Positions 42,234 to 51,007 of a DNA stretch of 64,000 nt are shown piece by piece. The stretch is taken from the NCBI RefSeq assembly GCF_900460065.1, contig NZ_UAVD01000011.1, forward strand, positions 1-64,000, in the 5' to 3' direction. This stretch comes from Streptomyces griseus. Its GTDB lineage: Bacteria; Actinomycetota; Actinomycetes; Streptomycetales; Streptomycetaceae. Made by a program: the position numbers and the translations under genes. The notes under the pieces were generated by a model. It worked only from the letters and a program-made list of their open reading frames with translations, was not told the DNA's origin and did no database searches. Numbering within the stretch: the stretch's first letter is position 1; the number at the start of each line of letters is the position of its first letter.

Positions 42234-45224
42234 TCAGTCGTCCACGACCGCGTACGCCTCCACCGACCAGAGCGAGTAGCCGTACTCCGTCGCCCGGCCG
42301 TCCCCCTGCACCCGGACGAACCGGGTGTCCTTCGCGTCCATCCGGACCGACTCGCGCCCGCCCCGGCCCTCCGTCACCGTCGCGGCGGTGCGCCAGACGC
42401 GGCCGTCGGCGGAGACCTGTATCCGGTAGCGCGAGGCGTACGCGTCCTGCCAGTTCAGCACCACCTGGCCCAGCCGCACCGGCTTCGGCAGCTCGGCCCC
42501 CCACCAGGCCCCGTCCTCCACCGGCGAGGACCACCGCGTCTCCGGATCGCCGTCGAGGGCCGCCGACGCGGGGAAGTCCGGGGTCTCGTCGCCGGACGAC
42601 GAGGCCCTCGCCGTACGTGCCAGATCCGGGCCGCCGGTGCGCGGGAAGGCCCGCACGGTCAGCGTGGACTCCTGGCCGCCGAAGGCCAGCGGGACCTCGT
42701 ACTCGCCCGCCGGGGTGTCCGCCGGGACCGTCACCTCCACCGGCACGTCGGTACGCGATCCGCGCGGCACGGTCGTCTGCTTGGGCACCCGCACTTCGAT
42801 GCCCTCGGGGGCCTTCGCGGTCAGTTTGCCCTTCACCTCGACCGGACGCCGCCCGGCCAGCCGGGCCTCGACCCGCTGGGGCTCGCCGCCGATCTCCGCG
42901 TCCGTCTCGCCGCGCGCCAGGTCGAGCGTGGCGGCGGGCTCGTCGCGGAACCACGGCACCAGGGCGCGCACCTGCGGGGACCCCGCCACGACGGCGGGGG
43001 AGGGGGGCAGGGACGGGCTCAGGTACGAGGGCGGGACGGTCCGGGCGGCCTCGGGCACCGTGACCCGTATGGCGTCGGCGCGCAGCCCCTTCGCGGCGGT
43101 CTGGGTGAAGCCGCTCGGCGAGAGCTTCCCGAGCGCCCGCCACCCCTGGCCGGGCACGCGCGCCTCCACGACCGCGCCGGTGAGGGCGGACCCGGGCTCG
43201 GCGAGCGCCGTGACGGCCTCCACCGGGCGGGGCCCGGCCAGCTCGACCGTATAGCTGTGCGCGTCCTTCGTGACCCGGCCCGAGGCGCGGTCGGTGCCGT
43301 TCCACCCGGCGGCCACCTTCGCCGCCCGGTCCAGGAACGGGTCCAGCACCCCCTTGCCGACCGTGGCCCGGCTCGCCCCGATCTCCTCGCGCAACGGCTC
43401 CAGGGCCAGTTGGACGCGCCAGGCGGCGGCGCCGTCCCCGGCGGCCTGGGCCTGGAGCAGATCCACCGCCAGCTCACCGGCCCGGCCGTAGCGGGCCAGC
43501 TGCTCCGTCCAGGGGCGCACCTCCTCGGTGAGCCGGCCGTCGGCGGGGGTCTTCAGCCGCTCGGGGGCGCCGCGCATCACGGAGAAGGCCGCCCGCAGCC
43601 CGTCCGCCGCCCGGTCGCGGCGCGCGGCGTCCGCGCGGGAGCTCCAGAACGCGTCGAACAGGGGCTGGAGGTAGGCGGACTCCTCAGCGCCGAGCACCGA
43701 GCCCGCGCTGTTCCCGGCCAGCGCCAGCAGCGCCTCCCGGGCGCCCGCGTCGCCGCCCGCCAGATCGTCGATCGCCGCCCGCCAGGACGCGGCGGGGTCG
43801 TAGCCCTTCGGGTTCCAGGCGAAGTCCGCGGCGGTGAACAGCGGGATCCGGGAGGCGGACGGCTGCTCCATGGCGTTGGCCAGCAGCGCCGCCGAACCGC
43901 TCGCCACCGCCGGGTCCCGGCCGGTGTAGGGGCCGAGGAAGATGCGGTCCTGGGCGTAGTCGTTGACCGGGTAGTTGTCCATCGTCACCAGCGGGTGCCG
44001 GAAGGCGGCGCGGGCCCCGGCCAGTTCACCGCCGGTGATCTTCTTCGGCACCACGCCGACGCCGGTCCAGGCCACCTGCACCCGGTCGTCCAGCTCGGCC
44101 GCCAGCGCGGTGCGGTAGTCGGTGGCCCCGTCCTGGTAGAACTCCGTCGGCAGCACCGAGAGCGGGACCGCGTCCGGGTGCCGTTCCTCCAGGTGACGGG
44201 CGAGGGCGCCCGCGACCCTGGCCTGCGCGCGGGCCGCCGCCTTCGGACCGCTGCCGAAGGTCTCCGCGTCCAGGTCGCAGTGCCACTCGCTGTAGCTCAC
44301 GTCCTGGAACTGGAGCTGGAAGACCCGGATGCCCAGCGCCCACATGGCGTCGATCTTCCTGGTCAGCGCCCGGACGTCCTGGTCCGAGGCCATGCACATC
44401 GCCTGACCGGGCGAGACCGCCCAGCCGAGCGTGACGTGCTCGGCGCGCGCCCGCTCGGCGAGCGCGCGGAAGTCGGCCCGCTTCTCGGCCGGGTACGGGT
44501 CGCGCCAGCGCGCCAGCCGGTAGGGGTCGTCGCCCGCCGCGTAGAGATAGCGGTTCTGCTTGGTGCGGCCCATGAAGGAGATCTGGGCGAGCCGCTCCTC
44601 GCTGGTCCACGGCTCTCCGTAGAACCCCTCGGCCATGCCGCGGACGGCGGTTCCCGGCCAGTCCCGTACGGTCACACCGGCCACCGAGCCGTCGGCGATC
44701 AGCTGGCGCAGGGTCTGGACGGCGTGGAAGAGGCCGTCGGCGCCGAGCCCGTCCAGAGCGACGGTGGCGCGTCCGGAGACCTGGCCGACCGCGATCCGGT
44801 AGCCGCCCGACGGCAGATCGGCCCGGTCGGGCGCGCGCAGCGCCCGCAGTGCCTCGACGGCTCCGCTGCCGCCGACACGGACCACCGGCCCGCCGCCCGG
44901 CAGGCTCTCGTGCAGGGTCCGGACGCCCGCCCCGCGCAGCAGCGCGCGCGCCTGCTCGACGGCGTACGGATCGGCGTCGGGCGCGGCGACGAGCGTGGCC
45001 TGCGAGCCCAGCTCCACGGCGGGTCCGGTGGTCCGCAGGCTCTGCGGCCGGGGCCAGACGGACGGGGTCCGCGGACTGTCGGTCCGGTCGGCGGAGCCGA
45101 CCGCGGGCCTGCCGGGGTCGGCGGGAGCGGCCGTCGCGGCCGGAGCGACGGAGACGGATCCGAGGAGTCCGCCGATCACGGCGACGGCCACGGCCGTTGC
45201 CTGCCTTCTGCGCCCGATCCGCAC
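42234..45224 (-). CDS. Secreted GH84 beta-N-acetylglucosaminidase (hyaluronidase family)
   Basis: 996 aa from a GTG with GGGGAG 6 nt upstream. Parts: signal peptide (1-33, ending ATAAPADP); GH20b-like N-terminal domain (~55-185); GH84 catalytic domain opening with RGMAEGFYGEPWTSEER (residues 195-211), including VTLGWAVSPGQ, PLSVLPTEFYQDG and MDNYPVND; a helical post-catalytic region; an Ig-like segment similar to NPCBM-associated domains (~750-850); and a C-terminal F5/8-type carbohydrate-binding module (~865-990). The usual GH84 catalytic Asp-Asp pair appears here as FQDVSY (Q307-D308), so the general acid is kept but the residue that polarises the N-acetyl group is Gln. Divergent from the malQ unit. 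Confidence 0.9.
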   Translation of the reverse strand: MRIGRRRQATAVAVAVIGGLLGSVSVAPAATAAPADPGRPAVGSADRTDSPRTPSVWPRPQSLRTTGPAVELGSQATLVAAPDADPYAVEQARALLRGAGVRTLHESLPGGGPVVRVGGSGAVEALRALRAPDRADLPSGGYRIAVGQVSGRATVALDGLGADGLFHAVQTLRQLIADGSVAGVTVRDWPGTAVRGMAEGFYGEPWTSEERLAQISFMGRTKQNRYLYAAGDDPYRLARWRDPYPAEKRADFRALAERARAEHVTLGWAVSPGQAMCMASDQDVRALTRKIDAMWALGIRVFQLQFQDVSYSEWHCDLDAETFGSGPKAAARAQARVAGALARHLEERHPDAVPLSVLPTEFYQDGATDYRTALAAELDDRVQVAWTGVGVVPKKITGGELAGARAAFRHPLVTMDNYPVNDYAQDRIFLGPYTGRDPAVASGSAALLANAMEQPSASRIPLFTAADFAWNPKGYDPAASWRAAIDDLAGGDAGAREALLALAGNSAGSVLGAEESAYLQPLFDAFWSSRADAARRDRAADGLRAAFSVMRGAPERLKTPADGRLTEEVRPWTEQLARYGRAGELAVDLLQAQAAGDGAAAWRVQLALEPLREEIGASRATVGKGVLDPFLDRAAKVAAGWNGTDRASGRVTKDAHSYTVELAGPRPVEAVTALAEPGSALTGAVVEARVPGQGWRALGKLSPSGFTQTAAKGLRADAIRVTVPEAARTVPPSYLSPSLPPSPAVVAGSPQVRALVPWFRDEPAATLDLARGETDAEIGGEPQRVEARLAGRRPVEVKGKLTAKAPEGIEVRVPKQTTVPRGSRTDVPVEVTVPADTPAGEYEVPLAFGGQESTLTVRAFPRTGGPDLARTARASSSGDETPDFPASAALDGDPETRWSSPVEDGAWWGAELPKPVRLGQVVLNWQDAYASRYRIQVSADGRVWRTAATVTEGRGGRESVRMDAKDTRFVRVQGDGRATEYGYSLWSVEAYAVVDD

Positions 45225-45576
45225 GTCGCGCTCCCCTTCGTACGTACCAACAGCCGACGATGGACCGCCGTGCCGACCCCTCGGACCGCGCGTGCGGGCC
45301 CCGGCGGGTTCCGAGCCCACCACCCGGGCGCGAGGGTGTCAATGCGCGTGGCCGTTCTGCCGTATTTGCCGGTAATAGCGACGCCTTCGAGCCCTCTGGG
45401 GCCGGTGGGGCGGACGGGACTGGCTGAAAACGGCCCATACCTGCCGTCCGGGGGAACCGAGTGTGACCCAGAGCACGTTGGGCTCGTTGTCATAACGCCT
45501 GCATCACGTCCACGTCTGCCGCGACGAGGCCTGGGTAGGCCTGCTGTGTCCTGTTCTCCACGGCCAGGAGGCCACC
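45225..45576. other. Divergent intergenic region (GH84 / malQ unit)
   Basis: 352 bp. No convincing gene on either strand. Near 45525-45545 there is the symmetric AGGCCTGGGTAGGCCT. Promoters for both directions should lie here. Confidence 0.5.
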
Positions 45577-45888
45577 ATGCCCGCTGCCGCGCAGCTTCTG
45601 TTCTCCGCCCTCTCCAAACAGGTACCCACGCAGTCCGAGTCCGCGCCGCTGACCAGCGAACTCCCCCTCGCCGACGTCGCCCACCTGATCAGCGGGCCGC
45701 CGCTCGCCGACGTCTCCCTCCTGCTCGGCGAATCCTCCTTCGCCGATTCCGCGCCGCTGACCAGCGAGCCGCCGCTCGCCGATGCCACCCCTCTCACGAG
45801 CGAGCCTCCGCTCGCCGCCGTCGCCCCTCTGACCAGCGAGCCGACCGCACCCGGCACCGCAGGGGGCATGGAGTTCCCAGGAGTCTGA
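45577..45888 (+). CDS. Small repeat protein of unknown function, coupled to malQ
   Basis: 103 aa. The ATG has a strong GGAGG 5 nt upstream and the TGA is directly followed by the malQ ATG, whose own CAGGAG site lies inside this gene. After a 22-residue N-terminus (MPAAAQLLFSALSKQV) the protein consists of six 12-residue units (residues 23-94) of the form APLTSEPPLADV, then AGGMEFPGV. Third codon positions are strongly G/C, which supports translation. No signal peptide, TM or known domain is visible. The repeats resemble natural tandem peptides of some precursor or linear-motif proteins; alternatively it is a leader controlling malQ translation. The function is unknown. Confidence 0.6.
   Translation: MPAAAQLLFSALSKQVPTQSESAPLTSELPLADVAHLISGPPLADVSLLLGESSFADSAPLTSEPPLADATPLTSEPPLAAVAPLTSEPTAPGTAGGMEFPGV
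45643..45858 (+). repeat. Six 36-bp tandem repeats inside the small ORF
   Basis: The period is exactly 12 codons: APLTSELPLADV, AHLISGPPLADV, SLLLGESSFADS, APLTSEPPLADA, TPLTSEPPLAAV, APLTSEPTAPGT. Units 1, 4, 5 and 6 are most alike; units 2 and 3 have diverged most. The reading frame is kept throughout. Confidence 0.8.
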
Positions 45889-48408
45889 ATGGGCTTGTCC
45901 CGGCTCGCCGCACTGCACGGTGTCGCCACCTCCTACTCCCCGTCGCCGGATGTCACGGTGTCCGTCCCCGACGACACGGTCATCGCCGTGCTCGCCGCGC
46001 TGGGCGTCGACGCCGGCACTCCGGCGGACGTACGGAAGTGCCTCGTCGCCGCGGAGTCCCGCTCGCGCCTGCTGCCGCCGACCGTGGTGGTCTGGGCCGG
46101 CGAGCCCCTGCCGCCCTCCCTCGCCGGGCTGCCCTCCGGCTCGACCGTCACGGTCGAGCCGGAGCCGGCCGACACCCCGGGCCCCTCGGGCCGCCCGCCC
46201 GCCCCGCTGAGCATGCGGGCCCGGGCGTCGGCCCCCGCCCCGCCCGTGCCGCCGCCCCCGGGAGCCGCTGCCGCGCCCCTGACGCCCCCCGGGACCGCCG
46301 CCACCACCACCGCGCCCGTCGCCGCCGCAGCCGCCGCGCCGCCCGCCACGGAAGCCGCCGCGCCCGCCGCAGTCGCCGTGCCGCCCGTGACGCAGGCGGG
46401 AAACGCGGACTCCGCCCCGGCCGTGACGCCCGTCGCGGGGACCGCCACCGCATCGGCGTCCCCCGCCGCGTCCGCGTCCGCGTCCGCGTCACCGTCCGCC
46501 ACCGCGTCCGCGCCCGCCACCGCGTCCGCGCCCGCCACCGCGTCCGCGCCCGCCACCGCCCTCCCGTCGGCATCCGCGCCGCACACGCACCCGCGTCGCG
46601 CCGACGAGGCGCCCGTGGTCCCGGCGGCCGTTCCCGCCTGGTGGATCCCGCCGCCCCCCGGCGTCCACCGCGTCCACGTCCGTACGCCGGACCACCGCCG
46701 CGCCACGGCCACCCTCGTCGTCGCCCCGGCCCGCGTCCCCCAGCCGCCCGAGCGCTCCCACGGCTTCCTGGTCCAGCTCTACTCCCTGCTCTCCGCCCGC
46801 TCCTGGGGCATGGGCGACCTCGGTGACCTGGCCGACCTCGCCGCCTGGGCCGGTCGGACCCTCGGCTCCGGGTTCGTCCAGGTCAACCCGTTGCACGCGG
46901 CTGTTCCCGGGCGGCCGACCGACCCCTCCCCCTACCGCCCGTCCTCGCGCCGGTTCCCCGATCCGGTGCACCTGCGCGTCGAGTCGGTCCCCGAATACGG
47001 CCACGTCCGCGACCGGGCCGCCCTGGACGACCTCCGGCAGGGCGCCGACGCCCTCAGCGAGGCCGTGCTGAACAAGGGCGCCCTGATCGACCGGGACGCC
47101 GTCTGGGAGCTGAAGCGGCAGGCCCTGGAGCTGGTCGTCGAGGTGCCGCTCACCCCCGGCCGCCGCGCCGCCTACTGCGACTTCCTGGCCGAGCAGGGCC
47201 AGGCGCTGGAGGACCACGCCCTGTGGTGCGCGCTCGCCGAGGTGCACGGCCCCGACTGGCGCACCTGGCCCGAGGCCCTGCGCGACCCCCGCTCGTCCGG
47301 GACCGCCCGCGCCCGCTCCGAACTGCTCGACCGGGTCGACTTCCACTGCCGCCTCGCCTGGCTGACCGCCGACCAGCTCGCCGCCGCCCAGCGCGCCGCC
47401 GAGGAAGCAGGGATGAGCGTCGGGATCGTCCACGACCTCGCCGTCGGCGTGCACCCGGCCGGCGCCGACACCTGGGCCCAGCAGGAGGCCTTCGCCCACG
47501 GCATGTCCGTCGGCGCGCCGCCCGACGCCTTCAACGCGCGCGGCCAGGACTGGGGCCTGCCGCCCTGGCGCCCCGACACCCTCGCCGCCACCGGCTACGC
47601 CGCCTACCGGGGCCTGCTGCGCGGACTGCTGGCCGGCGCCGGGGCCCTGCGCATCGACCACGTCATGGGCCTGTTCCGGCTCTGGTGGGTGCCCGAGGGC
47701 AGCCCGCCCACCGACGGCACGTACGTCGCCCACGACGCCGAGGCGATGCTCGCCGTCCTCGTCCTGGAGGCCCACCGGGCCGGCACCGTCGTCGTCGGCG
47801 AGGACCTCGGCACCGTCGCCCCCGGGGTGCGCGAGGCGCTCGCCCGGCGCGGCGTGCTCGGCACCTCGGTGCTCTGGTTCGAACGGGACTGGGACGGCGA
47901 CGGACGGCCGATCGCCCCGGAGAAGTGGCGCCGGGACTGCCTGGCCACCGCCACCACCCACGATCTGCCCTCCACCGCCGCCCGGCTGACCGGCGACCAT
48001 GTGACGCTGCGCCACCGGCTCGGCCTGCTCACCCGCTCCCTGGAGGAGGAGCTGACCGCCGACCTCACCGACACCGCCGAATGGCTGGCGCTCCTCGCCC
48101 GGCTGCGGATGCTCCCCGAGGGCGACGGCGACGAGGAGGCCGCCGTCCGGGCCGTCCACCGCTTCCTGCTGCGCACCCCCGCCCGGATGACCGGCGTCTG
48201 GCTCCCCGACACCGTCGGCGACCGCCGCCCGCAGAACCTCCCCGGCACCTGGGACCAGTACCCCAACTGGCGCCTCCCGATCGCCGACGCCGAGGGGCAT
48301 CCGGTCACCCTGGAGGAGATCACCGCCTCGCCCCGGCTGCACGCGCTGATGGACGTCCTGCGGCCCCGAAAGCCTCATACGGCACCCCCGGGCGAGCGCC
48401 GTCCCTAG
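45889..48408 (+). CDS. malQ: 4-alpha-glucanotransferase (amylomaltase) with low-complexity insert
   Basis: 839 aa. The catalytic GH77 domain occupies about residues 285-830: SWGMGDLGDLADLAAW, FVQVNPLHAAVPGRPTDPSPYRPSSRRF, GALRIDHVMGLFRLWWVPEG (nucleophile Asp), VVGEDLGTVAPGVREAL (acid/base Glu), TTHDLPSTAARLTGDH (transition-state Asp). The N-terminal ~95 residues match the usual malQ start (LSRLAALHGVATSYSP). Between them lies about 140 residues of Ala/Pro/Ser/Thr repeats not seen in short MalQ proteins. The enzyme transfers alpha-1,4-glucan segments in the cytoplasm during maltodextrin and glycogen metabolism. It starts directly at the preceding stop codon. Confidence 0.95.
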   Translation: MGLSRLAALHGVATSYSPSPDVTVSVPDDTVIAVLAALGVDAGTPADVRKCLVAAESRSRLLPPTVVVWAGEPLPPSLAGLPSGSTVTVEPEPADTPGPSGRPPAPLSMRARASAPAPPVPPPPGAAAAPLTPPGTAATTTAPVAAAAAAPPATEAAAPAAVAVPPVTQAGNADSAPAVTPVAGTATASASPAASASASASPSATASAPATASAPATASAPATALPSASAPHTHPRRADEAPVVPAAVPAWWIPPPPGVHRVHVRTPDHRRATATLVVAPARVPQPPERSHGFLVQLYSLLSARSWGMGDLGDLADLAAWAGRTLGSGFVQVNPLHAAVPGRPTDPSPYRPSSRRFPDPVHLRVESVPEYGHVRDRAALDDLRQGADALSEAVLNKGALIDRDAVWELKRQALELVVEVPLTPGRRAAYCDFLAEQGQALEDHALWCALAEVHGPDWRTWPEALRDPRSSGTARARSELLDRVDFHCRLAWLTADQLAAAQRAAEEAGMSVGIVHDLAVGVHPAGADTWAQQEAFAHGMSVGAPPDAFNARGQDWGLPPWRPDTLAATGYAAYRGLLRGLLAGAGALRIDHVMGLFRLWWVPEGSPPTDGTYVAHDAEAMLAVLVLEAHRAGTVVVGEDLGTVAPGVREALARRGVLGTSVLWFERDWDGDGRPIAPEKWRRDCLATATTHDLPSTAARLTGDHVTLRHRLGLLTRSLEEELTADLTDTAEWLALLARLRMLPEGDGDEEAAVRAVHRFLLRTPARMTGVWLPDTVGDRRPQNLPGTWDQYPNWRLPIADAEGHPVTLEEITASPRLHALMDVLRPRKPHTAPPGERRP
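46465..46557 (+). repeat. GCGTCC and 18-bp tandem repeats in malQ
   Basis: A run of GCGTCC hexamers is followed by three exact copies of the 18-mer ACCGCGTCCGCGCCCGCC (46501-46554). Encoded are Ala-Ser and TASAPA units. Such tracts change copy number by slippage without breaking the frame. Confidence 0.85.
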
Positions 48409-48428
48409 GCGTTCGCTACGTTGGCACC

Positions 48429-48659
48429 GTGGACAAGAAGAACGCTATGCGCGCCGGCGTCGTTGCGGCCGGGACGACGCTGATGATGCTGCTCATGTCG
48501 AGCCCGGCGCTCGCGCTCACGCCCGACGACGGTGACGACCCCGCTCCGCGCCTGAGCGCGATGGAGACCATCGGTCTCTACGTCGTCGCGCCCATCGCCC
48601 TGTTCGTGGTGATCACGGGCCTGGTCATGGTCCTGGACAAGTCCAAGAAGCAGGTCTGA
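48429..48659 (+). CDS. Small membrane protein of unknown function
   Basis: 76 aa from a GTG at 48429 (VDKKNAMRAGVVAAG); an ATG at 48447 is also possible and neither has a strong ribosome-binding site. Two hydrophobic stretches are visible: AGTTLMMLLMSSPALALT, resembling a signal peptide with an Ala-x-Ala end, and TIGLYVVAPIALFVVITGLVMVL, a TM helix followed by DKSKKQ. The layout predicts a cleaved or anchored N-terminus and a single-pass protein with a tiny cytoplasmic tail. It follows malQ by 20 bp. I do not recognise a function. Confidence 0.75.
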   Translation: MDKKNAMRAGVVAAGTTLMMLLMSSPALALTPDDGDDPAPRLSAMETIGLYVVAPIALFVVITGLVMVLDKSKKQV

Positions 48660-48780
48660 CCCGCACACGTACGCCCAGCGCGAAAGGTGCGCCGCCGGTA
48701 GCGACTGCCGCGCGGCGCATCCGTGCGTCCGGCCCCCGGCGGGCCAGCCGGGGAGCGCGCCCGCCCGGTAGGTTGCGCCC

Positions 48781-49692
48781 ATGACCGAGTGGGACGTCAA
48801 GAAGCTCCGCATCCTGCGCACCCTGCGCGACCGGGGCACCGTGACGGCGACCGCCCAGGCGCTCCTGATGACCCCCTCCGCGGTCTCCCAGCAGCTCACC
48901 AACCTCTCCAGACAACTCGGCGTGGACCTCCTGGAGGCCCAGGGCCGCCGGGTCCGCCTCACCGACGCCGCCCACCTCGTCCTGCGCCACGCGGAGGCCG
49001 TCTTCGCCCAGCTGGAGCGGGCGGAGGCCGAGCTGACCGGCTATCTGCGCGGCGAGGCGGGCGAGGTCAGGGTGGCCGCGTTCTCCACCGCCGTGCCCGC
49101 CCTCGTCGTCCCCGCCGTCCGGCTGCTGCGCGCCGAGGACCGCCCGGGGCCCGACGTACGCGTACGGGAGGCCGAGGCGGCCCAGGCCTACGAGCTCCTC
49201 ACCGCGGGCGAGGTGGACCTCGCCCTCTCGCTGGCCGCCCACGCGCCCACCGCACGGGACCCCCGCTTCAGCCTCTTCCCGCTGCTCGCCGACCCCCTGG
49301 ACGTGGCGCTCCCCGCCGACCACCCGCTGGCCGGAGCGCCGGTGCTGCGGCTCGCGGACCTGGCCGCCGACCGCTGGATCTTCGGCGGCTCCGGGCCCTG
49401 GTCCGAGATCACCACCGCCGCCTGCGAGGCGGCGGGCTTCGTCCCCGAACAGGCCCACAGCGCCGCCGGGTGGACCGCGATCCTCGCCCTGGTCGAGGCG
49501 GGCATGGGCGTCGCGCTCGTCCCCCGGATGGCCTCCCGCGAACAGCGCCGCGAGGGAGTGCTGATGCGGGTGCTGGAGGCGGACCGGCCGCGCCGCCACG
49601 TGGTGGCGGCGGTCCGGCACGGGGCGGAGAGCGGGCCGGCCGTGGAGCGGGTGATCGGCGCGCTCACCCGGGCCGCCCAATCGTTCAGCTGA
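48781..49692 (+). CDS. LysR-family transcriptional regulator
   Basis: 303 aa. The N-terminal winged helix-turn-helix covers residues 5-65 (KLRILRTLRDRGTVTATAQALLMTPSAVSQQLTNLSRQLGVDLLEAQGRRVRLT), followed by a LysR substrate-binding domain with type-2 periplasmic-binding fold (GEVRVAAFSTAVPALVVPAVRLL, GEVDLALSL, DPLDVALPADHPLAG, ALVEAGMGVALVPRMA). It binds DNA as a tetramer and responds to a small metabolite that cannot be predicted. The allantoicase gene follows 65 bp downstream on the same strand; whether the regulator controls purine degradation is open. Confidence 0.93.
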   Translation: MTEWDVKKLRILRTLRDRGTVTATAQALLMTPSAVSQQLTNLSRQLGVDLLEAQGRRVRLTDAAHLVLRHAEAVFAQLERAEAELTGYLRGEAGEVRVAAFSTAVPALVVPAVRLLRAEDRPGPDVRVREAEAAQAYELLTAGEVDLALSLAAHAPTARDPRFSLFPLLADPLDVALPADHPLAGAPVLRLADLAADRWIFGGSGPWSEITTAACEAAGFVPEQAHSAAGWTAILALVEAGMGVALVPRMASREQRREGVLMRVLEADRPRRHVVAAVRHGAESGPAVERVIGALTRAAQSFS

Positions 49693-49757
49693 ACTGAACG
49701 ACCTGTGCGAAAACTTTCGATGGACCTGATGGGTCCGGTGGCGCGAAGGTGGGAGCC

Positions 49758-50912
49758 ATGACCTTCGACGCGAGCGAGACCACATTCCAGGACCCCGACA
49801 CCGACCCCCACGCCAATGACGCCGCGCCCTACGGCGGCGGCGACCCGTACGCCGACTACCGCGAAGCCGGGGACCTCTCCTTCACCGAGCTGGTCGACCT
49901 CGCCGACCGCCGCCTCGGCGCGGGCGTGATCGCCGCCAACGACGAGTTCTTCGCCGAGCGCGAGAACCTCCTGATCCGTGAGCGCGCCGTCTTCGACCCC
50001 GAGCACTTCGGGCACAAGGGCAAGATCATGGACGGCTGGGAGACCCGCCGCCGCAGGGGCGCGGACGCCGAGAGCCCCTTCCCGGCCCCCGAGGACCACG
50101 ACTGGGCCATCGTCCGCCTCGGCGCGCCCGGCATCATCCGCGGCCTGATCGTCGACACCGCCCACTTCCGCGGCAACTATCCGCAGCGCGTCTCCGTGCA
50201 GGCCACCTCCGTCGAGGGCGCCCCGGGCCCCGAGCAGCTGCTCGCCGACGACGTGAAGTGGGAGGAGATCCTCCCGCCCACCCCCGTACGCGGCCACGCG
50301 GCCAACGCCTTCGAGATCACCGGCGGCCGCCGCTACACCCACCTGCGCCTCTGCCAGCACCCCGACGGCGGCATCGCCCGCCTCCGCGTGCACGGCGAGG
50401 TCGTGCCGGACCCGGCCTGGCTCGCCGCGCTCGGCACCATCGACCTGATCTCCGTGCTCAACGGCGGTACGTACGAGGACGCCTCCGACCGCTTCTACTC
50501 CTCGCCCACCCAGATCATCCTGCCGGGCACCTCCCGCAAGATGGACGACGGCTGGGAGAACCGCCGCCGCCGGGTCCGCGACACCAACGACTGGGTCCGC
50601 TTCCGCCTCCCCGCCCAGGGCGCGGTCCGCGCGATCGAGATCGACACCGCCTACCTCAAGGGCAACTCCGCCGGCTGGATCGCCCTCCAGGGCCGCAACG
50701 GCGACACCGGCGAGTGGTTCGAGATCGTCCCGCGCACCCGCCTCCAGCCCGACACCCTGCACCGCTTCGTCCTGCGCGCCCAGGCCGTCGTCACCCACGT
50801 CCGCCTCGACGCCTTCCCCGACGGCGGGGTGGCCCGGATGCGCCTGCACGGCACGCTCACGGAGTCCGGTACGGCCGAGCTGACCCGCCGCTACGAGGAG
50901 TCGGGCGCGTGA
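49758..50912 (+). CDS. alc: Allantoicase
   Basis: 384 aa from the ATG at 49758 (AAGGTGG upstream; GTG at 49749 is an alternative). It contains two homologous beta-jelly-roll allantoicase repeats: GKIMDGWETRRRR with DWAIVRLGAPGIIRGLIVDTAHFRGNYPQRVSVQA, and SRKMDDGWENRRRR with DWVRFRLPAQGAVRAIEIDTAYLKGNSAGWIALQ. The enzyme hydrolyses allantoate to ureidoglycolate and urea in purine breakdown. No allantoinase or ureidoglycolate gene lies in the window. A strong inverted repeat follows the stop. Confidence 0.95.
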   Translation: MTFDASETTFQDPDTDPHANDAAPYGGGDPYADYREAGDLSFTELVDLADRRLGAGVIAANDEFFAERENLLIRERAVFDPEHFGHKGKIMDGWETRRRRGADAESPFPAPEDHDWAIVRLGAPGIIRGLIVDTAHFRGNYPQRVSVQATSVEGAPGPEQLLADDVKWEEILPPTPVRGHAANAFEITGGRRYTHLRLCQHPDGGIARLRVHGEVVPDPAWLAALGTIDLISVLNGGTYEDASDRFYSSPTQIILPGTSRKMDDGWENRRRRVRDTNDWVRFRLPAQGAVRAIEIDTAYLKGNSAGWIALQGRNGDTGEWFEIVPRTRLQPDTLHRFVLRAQAVVTHVRLDAFPDGGVARMRLHGTLTESGTAELTRRYEESGA

Positions 50913-50943
50913 CCCCGTAGATCCGGGCCGGCGCCCCCAGTTC

Positions 50944-50987
50944 CCGCCCGGCGGACGGCTGCGCTTCCGCGCCCGTCCGCCGGGCGG
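50944..50987. terminator. Bidirectional terminator after allantoicase
   Basis: CCGCCCGGCGGACGG pairs perfectly over 15 bp with CCGTCCGCCGGGCGG around a 14-nt loop, in the 95-bp gap between converging genes ending at 50912 and 51008. Confidence 0.8.
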
Positions 50988-51007
50988 CTTCCAACCGGGC
51001 CGGCGGC

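Noticed and set aside
45643..46557. Repeats considered as a CRISPR array
   Set aside because: The repeats are contiguous and in frame within coding sequence, with no unique spacers and no cas genes.
43257..46826. Plus-strand open frame spanning the GH84 gene, the divergent gap and the start of malQ
   Set aside because: It crosses gene boundaries and overlaps well supported genes on both strands.
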